This document shows positions 23,301 to 32,080 of a DNA stretch of 64,000 nucleotides, piece by piece. Both the position numbers and the translations under genes were made by a program. Under the pieces are notes generated by a model. The model did no database searches and was not told where the DNA came from. It was given only the letters and a program-made list of their open reading frames with translations. This stretch comes from Dermanyssus gallinae (lineage: Eukaryota; Arthropoda; Arachnida; Mesostigmata; Dermanyssidae), in contig QVRM01002197.1 in assembly GCA_003439945.1 (NCBI GenBank), positions 248,001 to 312,000 on the forward strand, read 5' to 3'. The first letter of the stretch is position 1; the number at the start of each line of letters is the position of its first letter.

Positions 23301-26300
23301 ACAGAAACGGCAGCAGCCATCGGCCGCAACAGCCACACCAAACGCAACTGCTCTTACCCCCATAATTATAGTGTTCCTACCACTGCTCTTACCCCCATAA
23401 TATGAATGTTCTTACCTCTGCTCTTATCCTCATAATATTCATATTAGCTCCTATTAGACTGCTCTCGCTCTCTGTCTTTATTTCTCTAGTTAGAAGCCGT
23501 TATACCCCTACTCCTTACCCCTGCTCTTACCCCCACAATATGAATGTTCTTACCCCCTGCTCTTATCTCCATAATATTAATATTAGCTCAGAATAGACTG
23601 CTCTCTCTCTGTCTCCATTTCTCTCGTTAGAGGCTGTTATACGCCAATTACCTGTCATCTCGACCGTTCTACCTATTAGTGCAGTTATCGCCGCTTTCAA
23701 CGTTTCTGATTTCAAGATTTCCGACAAATCTTAGGCGTGGCATATGCAAAGACTAAATGTACTCCCCCCCCTCTACCCTCGCCCCGGGGGTTGTTCTGTA
23801 CGAAGCCGATAGTTCGCAAAGTGTAACATGCTTCCTTCTGCTAAACAAAAAAACCACATGAACTAGATCCGTGGCGAGAAAAGTACAAATTAACGCTTTC
23901 ATGCACATTCGTGGCTTGTACACTACGCTGTTGCTCGTCACAACGCTCAAAGCTCTCTGCACAAGCAGTATATGTTAAACATTTGCCCAAATACGTCCAG
24001 CACAAGTGCTGTAAACGATCTCTGGATCCAGAGTGTGTAAGAAAAACTTAATGAATTGTCCAGCCCAAATATAAAACACCAAGTATAATTAGGTGTCCAC
24101 TAACCTTACGTAGGTCATTTTACCATTTTATATTTTCCTGTCGTCTTACTTCTATTGCTTGTGTCGTAATATTGTTTTCTCTTTTTCTATGCAAGGTGCT
24201 CTATCCATCGCGTTTGCGGGGAGATCCGACGCTTTATTGGCCTTGTTTTGGTACAGTAGTGCAAACTCAAGGTCGTTTTGCGCCGTAACGATTGAATATT
24301 GTTTGCTACGATCACATTCAAGACCTCAAGGAGTTGTTCAAATGGAATTGACGCACTCTGTATCCTTTTAGCAAATTAATGGCGTTTAACGCAGGCGGTG
24401 GTACGAGCCTGTTGCGCGTATAAGGGTGGAGGACTTGCGGTTTCTGCGTGTGTGTCCCGTACGGACCGTTCGTGTGCAAACAATCTCACATATATGTGCA
24501 AGAACAGATGACGCAAATTTAAATTGGCAAGGAACGGAAAGAAACTGAATAACGACTCGCCCTGGCTTTTAGCTAAGACAGCTACTGCGACAACGTCGCC
24601 CGTGGTGACGATGATACTGTTGACACTATAGAGATAGTTGTCGTTCGTTTTGGTTGCTGTTTCTGCATGTGTACTTCAGGTGGGTCTACTAGGGTTAAGC
24701 TTCTCCTGCGCTTCGCCTCTGGCTCTTGGGGGATTTCGAGGCTTCGCCCTGCTCGCCGTCCTGAGCGGCGCCTTATCGGGCGGTCTCGGCTACTCGCTCA
24801 AGCTGTTAGTGTTTGAACGCCTGCGGGCAAGGCACTTCTCGAGAGCATGGGGATTCGTGCACTGGTCGATGAGTCTCCCGATCGTGCTCATTCTGCCCAT
24901 CACCCGTAAGTACAGCACATCCAGCCTCCTTGTTCCTCTCCTGGCTGCTGCAAGAGGGAGGTCAAGAGCAACATATCAGCATCAACACACAGAAACAACA
25001 ACACCACCAACAACAGCAACAACGACAATCACGACAACAACTACAACATCAACGACATGACACCTCAAACGCACTAGTAATCTTCACACCGATACTGGGT
25101 ACACATGTAATTGAGAGAAGACAATTTAACTGGCAGTGTAAGACTGCTTCGGAACAGGTGAGCATCGGCCGTGGCTACCAACCTACCTACGGCATGTCTA
25201 GAGAAGGGATGCATGTTAAACTGAAACGACTGAATGTGGAAATAACTGGTGCGGCCGATAAGATAGGCAAGGGGACGACTAGGCAGACGGCTGTTTCCGT
25301 TAAAAAAAACAAAATACTGCGACAGCTGCGACAAAGGATACAAGTTATAGCATTTAGGTTTGCAAGGCGATGCAACCTCGAAGCTTCTTTGATGAGCTCC
25401 GCAATTGGATGCAGCGACGCTCCAGTATGTAGATCGCGAACGGAGTAAGAAAGTAGGTCATAGTTATGACTATTTGATCCAACACCAGTATTAAGTCTAT
25501 TCGACCTTCTGTCAACGCTTCCTTTTTCAATCATTGCTTCGATGAATTTTTGACACAGCACTAGTAATCCAGATACTACCGCATTCAGCGTGTGAAACCA
25601 GCTTATTTGAAGCGGGTACTAGGTTTACATACGTCAGCATACAACCGCCTAACGTATTTGCTGTGCGATGCTCCACTATTCGTGGAACAGGTCAAAAAAC
25701 AGTTTGCGCTTCCAGACACCCCTGCATACAGCGAGTTCATACGGCGATATGAAGAGAAAATGGCAGAGATCGATCCACATTTTTATATGACATATGCAAT
25801 GGTTAGGTCAGAATGGAAGGGCACGAGCAGGACAAACAGGCACATGACCACCCGCTTTGCTGTGCACGGTTTTCATCACCTTCTATGTCAGAAAGACGCT
25901 TGCCATGAACCCTGTGACACATGTGTTTGTAAATATTGTTATGGTATATGCGTAAGATATCATGGCAGTGAGTGTAATGCAATCCCCTCTCTAACAAAGC
26001 TGGCACTGAACGATTTTTAATATTAATATCATTACGAGACTGTAGTGATATCGATCGTACTATTGTATATTTTACCCAATCTGGTGTGTAAATAAATCAT
26101 GTGTACCGCATTCAGCACCAAGCCTTCGGGGTTTGTCGGACCTAACGTTCGTTCGACGTTTCGGAGTATTTGACCTTGCCAGCAGGTCCGACCCCCGGCC
26201 CGACCGTGCAATACCATGGGGCCCGTACACAAAGTTGCTGCTGTTCTAAAAACGTTGATCAGTTTTACCCCCCCCGGTCAACCTCATCTTGCAGAGCATC

Positions 26301-29300
26301 TCTCAATGCATTTTCTATTACATAGGCGATCAACTGCCGGCCCTCATCTGTTGAGGTCGCTGCAGTTGTGGTTGTTTGTGGTAGTGGTGATGGTGGTTGT
26401 CTTCAAGTACTTCAAGGAAGGAGGGGCCTTTGTTGAATAACCCCGCCTGCGCCCATTAGCTTGCATAGGACGTGTATGAAGTGTGCCCATTACTTTTTGC
26501 GTTTCTTATTGGGGTTAATCGAGTTGCCTCGTCGAGGGTCAGCAATGCCAGCTGGCCAGCTCATTGTCTTGTCATCAACCATGCAGGCGGGTGGGTGCCG
26601 CTTTCCTGATGTCTCACCTATTGTTTGTTTCAAAGCAATCTCTGTTTATTTACTACAGGGCGATGTCGGCCATCCCTAGCTAAATGGTGCGTTTAGCCTT
26701 AAAAAGAGTTACGCTGTATTTATGACACAAGATAACCTAAACGCGCCTTTATTATCGTGCGATGTATAATGTGATATTAACGGTGATAGAACAGGTTCCT
26801 AATTCACATGCATATTTATATATGCATGTGCACAAGTAGTTAACGATGCCACTCTATTGATTCTTTAGTTTGCACTCATTTTAGCAATCAGGTAGAGCCT
26901 ACCACATGACCCAAGAAAAGGTACAATTGTGGCGTTTGCACCGGTCAAGCTTGAGGTATAAGACATTGTACAGTACCACACACACAAACTGTACTAGTAA
27001 CGTTTTCGGGCCATCAGCCAAGATATAACGTCCACGGGATTGCTTTTTGCATTGCGATTGCGAGGCGCAGACGAGTGCACCACGCCACCGGGTTCGACAC
27101 ACAAACTGTACCGGCACAACAAATATACACATTATTAGCACCGAGGTTTCAGATCTAAAAAACTACGTAGGCAAATAGAAGGCTGTATGAACGAAGTGGT
27201 CGAAATAAAAGTCACGTGCATATGTACAGAAATAGAAATGCTGATGAAGAAATATGTGCGAGAGGATATTATATAGCAGCCGTCGGAAAACGAGTGCAGA
27301 TTTAAAGCCTATGTATTTCGATATGCGGAAAGCCTCGCCCCACCCGATGTTATAAGGCTACACAGTGGGTACAAGCGTACCAATATGACACTCTTCTGGA
27401 CCCGTATTTGCGGGCTATGTGCTGAACAGTTTTGCTAAGGACCAGAAACCCAGACTTCATCCTCCCAGAGGCAGAGAAAGAAACAAAATTCTTTCTGAAT
27501 CAACCAGAACAATTTTCTTTCTGAGTCTCGAATAAAGAAAGTTAGATATACCCGTAAGTCTTGCCTGTCCCTGAAGTGAAAGACTGATTGTAACATCATC
27601 ATCATCATAAATAAATAACAATATATGCAACGTATTGAAATTGTGACTGGTTGCGGTTATTTAGTACATGGTTGAGTAGGGCGCACTGGCTTTATTTAAT
27701 TGTGTAAACTTTGATTTATTTAATGGCAGAGTACCTTTCCGGATCGTCACCAGCTTCTTCGGCTACCCTTGGAGGTACCTCAGAAGCGACTGGTGCAGGA
27801 CCTGGGGCATCGCGACTTGGTCCTGGTCTTGGCTCATGGTCAGGCGATCTACGAATACCGTTCTATGTTTCGTCGGGTTGTGCCCTGTTCGCCAGCGTAC
27901 TCTTATTTGCACTTCCTGTTTCACACCGAGCGGCCTGCCGGATTCTTTACGCTGATCCCTTTCAAAGGTAATAAAATAAGTAGCCTCACTTATACATATG
28001 CATATGCTTAGTCTATCCTGTGCTTGTGCATATAAAAATACTTATTTTATCATTTGCTTGTGCATATATGCTATTGCATATACATATACGTATTCTAACC
28101 TGCGTGTTTAAGTCTTAGCGCTTTGACAATTACACTCTAGATGCTCGAGACAGGGTAAGATACGTCTGCGAAGCGATAGCGTTTAAAGGCTCCTGTCGTC
28201 ATCGCATTCTCGCTAGTAGACTTACATCGGCTCTTTCCCGCAGATTCACCCCTCTCCAAACCTATCAACATATCGTTTGCGATCTAACATGACTTCACTG
28301 TCTCAACATTAGCATATTTCTTCCGAAATCTAAGGTTCAAGCAAGTATGTAACTGCAGGTCCTTGGTTACCTGGAGTATTTTTGCAATGGTCACTGTGCC
28401 TCGCTGAGTATGGGGTGCGTCTTTACTTTTGTAACAGATTTCACTATGAAAAGTGGCAAGTGACTGTTTTGATTAACACAGCGCCTTATTTTTATTTTTA
28501 GCTTCAGCAGATTCTGCAAGTTCTCCTGACTTAACTAAGGTTGCAATCTTAACGAGACAATATTATTATTATTATTTTTAGACATTAGAACCACTTGTGG
28601 GACTTAATACTCTATCGAGGTCAGGTGTGTTTAGAATCACAATGTCTAATCGCCGCGAGTTTGATTTCTCATCATTTATTAAAATCACCTTTGTTGGGTA
28701 CATAGTCAGTGGTCAAATGAAGTTTGATCTTTAACCTGCAAACACATTCTAGCCTTGCCAGACATACGAGACTAGTTTAGTGTGTCAGCAGTATTTCTCT
28801 CTCCCTTTAAATGTCCTACTAATCCCATGCCTTTTGTGTAGGCATACAAAATGCAATCCGTATGTCTCGAGTCTACAATAGATGAAGACAATTGATAATG
28901 CGCTGGTTTATATGGTTTTAATTAGGCCTCCGTCACTTTTAGAGATAGCTCTGGGAAGAAAAGTGGTAGATGTATGCCCTTGAGTTCCCTAAACACGATT
29001 TTTATTCTTTCTTGTAATGAATCTAGAGATTCTAGCTCGTTCCGGCTTAGAATCGAAAAATTGACAACCGGCACAATGACAACTTTCCTTCTGCCAACTG
29101 CTGGGCAAATAATAATGATAATAAATAATATTTATTAAGTTTTTCCAAGAGTTTTTATCCCTTTTTAAAAGCTCCCGCCCGTTTCAGTAATTTTGCGCAA
29201 TTCCGTTTACCACTTCTCGAAAACAATTTTGAGCGTGTCTTTATGTTATGTTTCGAAAGATTTTCTTTGAATTTCTTTCTCCGTGGGAAGAGGAAAAGGT

Positions 29301-32044
29301 CGCACAAAGCCAGGTCCGGCGAATAGGGAGGCTGCGGAAATATAGAAATAAAATCTTTCATCAAATAATGCGATTTCAATAACAATGTCTGCGCCGGCGC
29401 GTTGTTGTGATGGATCTCAAAAGTTGTTTGTTCAGAGTTCGGACCCTTTGTGTTAGACGCTCCTGGCAATGTTCTTAAAATTTTGCAGCAATATTTTAAT
29501 ATTTATCGTAGAACCAGGTGGTAAAAATTCGTGTAAAACGATTCTCTTTTAATGAAGAGACAGTCAAAGTAACCTTAATGTTGGATCCGTCTGACTCTCG
29601 ATGTCATAACCATATGCCCATGAAGCAATATATGGTTTTCTGCTACAGCCTAGAGGTGCAATGGGGACATTTCCCGAAAGGCACTCATTTAATGCAAATC
29701 AACATTTTTAGAACGAACGTTGCTGCCAGTCGTCGGACGCATAAAATATCGGTCAAGAGCGTTACAATCGATCCATAAGATGTCTCTTATTCCTCAGCTA
29801 TCTCCTTGAAGGTAATTCAGCGATTATTGAGTACAATATCACAAACTTTTTCAATGTGTTGCCTCTGTTATTGACGTTGAGGGCCTTCCCGAACTGGAAA
29901 GAGACACTCTTTGATCACCTTAAGCAGTTCGTAACATTTCCACCACTTCAAGGCCTATGATTTTTTAACGCAGAACTTGATGCAGAGTTGTCGGCCCTAT
30001 AAAAATCGCCAAATCTTGTTTTCTTTGAACCAAGCGGAAACATTAAACGCCACCACCAATTGGCGCAAAATTTGGCCTCTGTGTAGCTGATGGATACTTC
30101 CAACCAGAATAAGGGATCGGTGAAGAGGGCGTTTTCAAATCGTTCCGCCGCTGACCTGTGTTTGCTTTGGTTTTTCACTCGAATGCCTACGTTACGGATT
30201 TAGTTTTTAAAATGAAACGGCTCTTGTTGTACGACTGTCACGTTGTTGGTGTGATGCTTGCATTACACTGTTTCGTTTGATTTGTAACGGGAGAGTCGCT
30301 TGGCGACACTCCGATCGTTTTTGTTGTTGTTGTTGTAGTTGTTGTTGTTGTAGTTATAGTTTTAGTTGTTGTTGTTATTGTTGTTGTTGTTGTCATCGTT
30401 GTTGTTGTTGCTATTGTTGTTGACCTGTTCCTGTCCGCGTGTTGTTGTTGTTGTTTTAGGAACGGCAGCCTTTCAAGCAGCTGGCACACTTGCAGCCATT
30501 CCGCTAGCAGTAGTAGCTTCGCAATAACGGCACGCCTGCTGGCATCATGGTCGCATCGGCATCGTCGTCACGGAGAAACAACACAGCGGCGGCGACGTCG
30601 TCTTCAGTGTTGCCTGGCGGGCCCGGGGGCCCACTCCAATGCTGTTTAGCAGCGGCTACAGCAGCCGGAACGACGGCGTGTTCCATTGGGCCGTGCGGCG
30701 ACGGCTTCATCGGGGGTATCGGTGGCGGCGGCGGTGGCGGTCATAGAGGGTCGCTGTTCGGCAACAGCGGGGGTTGTCTGGCCAGCGGAGGTTGTCTCTC
30801 CGGGCTGGTCTCGTTAAACGGTGGCGCGGGTGGAGGAGGCGGCGGTAGCAGCTTTCGTTGGAAGGAGCTTCGACCCCACTCGACGACGACAACAACAAGA
30901 TACCCGCCCGACGACAGTCGAGGTTAGTACTTGTTACGCACACTACTGCGACACTGTAAAACGCTCGTTGTTTGGAGAGAGAAAGAAAGTTGTTTCAGTG
31001 GGTATGCGTGCGCGTTCTGTGCACAGGTGTACCTAGAAGACACACACAGGCACCTAGAAGCTCGCACATAGAAGCTCTTGGATACATCCATACGTACAAC
31101 AATACACCATCCATCGTGTGTATCGTCCTCTGATAGCCGGAGAGTTAGATCGTTTTCTATGTCGCCTATGTACTTTTGCTAGATATACATTTTAAACATT
31201 TTCTAACGTTGCGTGTAAGTGCCATGGTCTTCGACACATAAATCTTTTTGCATTGTACTTGTATACGCAGTGCCTAGGTGAATATAGTACTTCAGTGCCA
31301 TATATATGTATATATATATATATACAAATGCCCGCATTTTATGTACAGCATGTTCATTCACAGTACAGTCATTTGTAGGTTGTTGGTATCATTCGTCTGA
31401 CAAATGAACGTATTTGCTATATATATATACACCGGGAGTCCGGATGAGCTCTTCTAAAACACTGGGGTATGTTCAAGCTCGGTGAGAAAATGATTTTTGC
31501 CAATGGTAATGGCGAGCGAAAATATTTTGTATGGAAGGGGGATGAACATTTTTCTGATCTGTGATGTTAGGTAAGCTGTTCAACATAAGTTTATAAAAGG
31601 CACAGTTATGAGACAACGCATTACCCAATTGAAAAGCCAAGCGTATCGGCACATACCGGAGATACTTGGCACATTCCGTCCACGGAAATATGGTTTGTCC
31701 TCGCCAGAGCAGGAACTCTATACAGTAATATAATGTTGCGAACTTTTCTCAATATCACATTAGTTCTTGATCTAGCTAAAGCAAGGTATAACTCAGACAA
31801 TGTAGAATTTTTTCCCGAATTTGCCAGTATGTTCGGTCTTTGATGGGATTAATGCGTTCTCTTCCAACCGTGCACTTATAGACTTATGCCGGACAGCCTA
31901 TTTAAAATCACAGCTTAGAAAAATGCAATGAAAAATAATCTCACTCCTATACGAAACATTTCCGCTTCCCTTTCCATTGGCAAACATAATCTTCTCATTG
32001 AGCTTAGCCATACCTAAGAGTTTTGGGCTATATTATTTGGACAC

Positions 32045-32080
<36 letters not shown>

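Noticed and set aside
24930..25448. 172-codon plus-strand open frame
   Set aside because: Begins in the intron after a confident donor and its first third is CAA/CAG repeat; the rest overlaps minus-strand LINE-like sequence.
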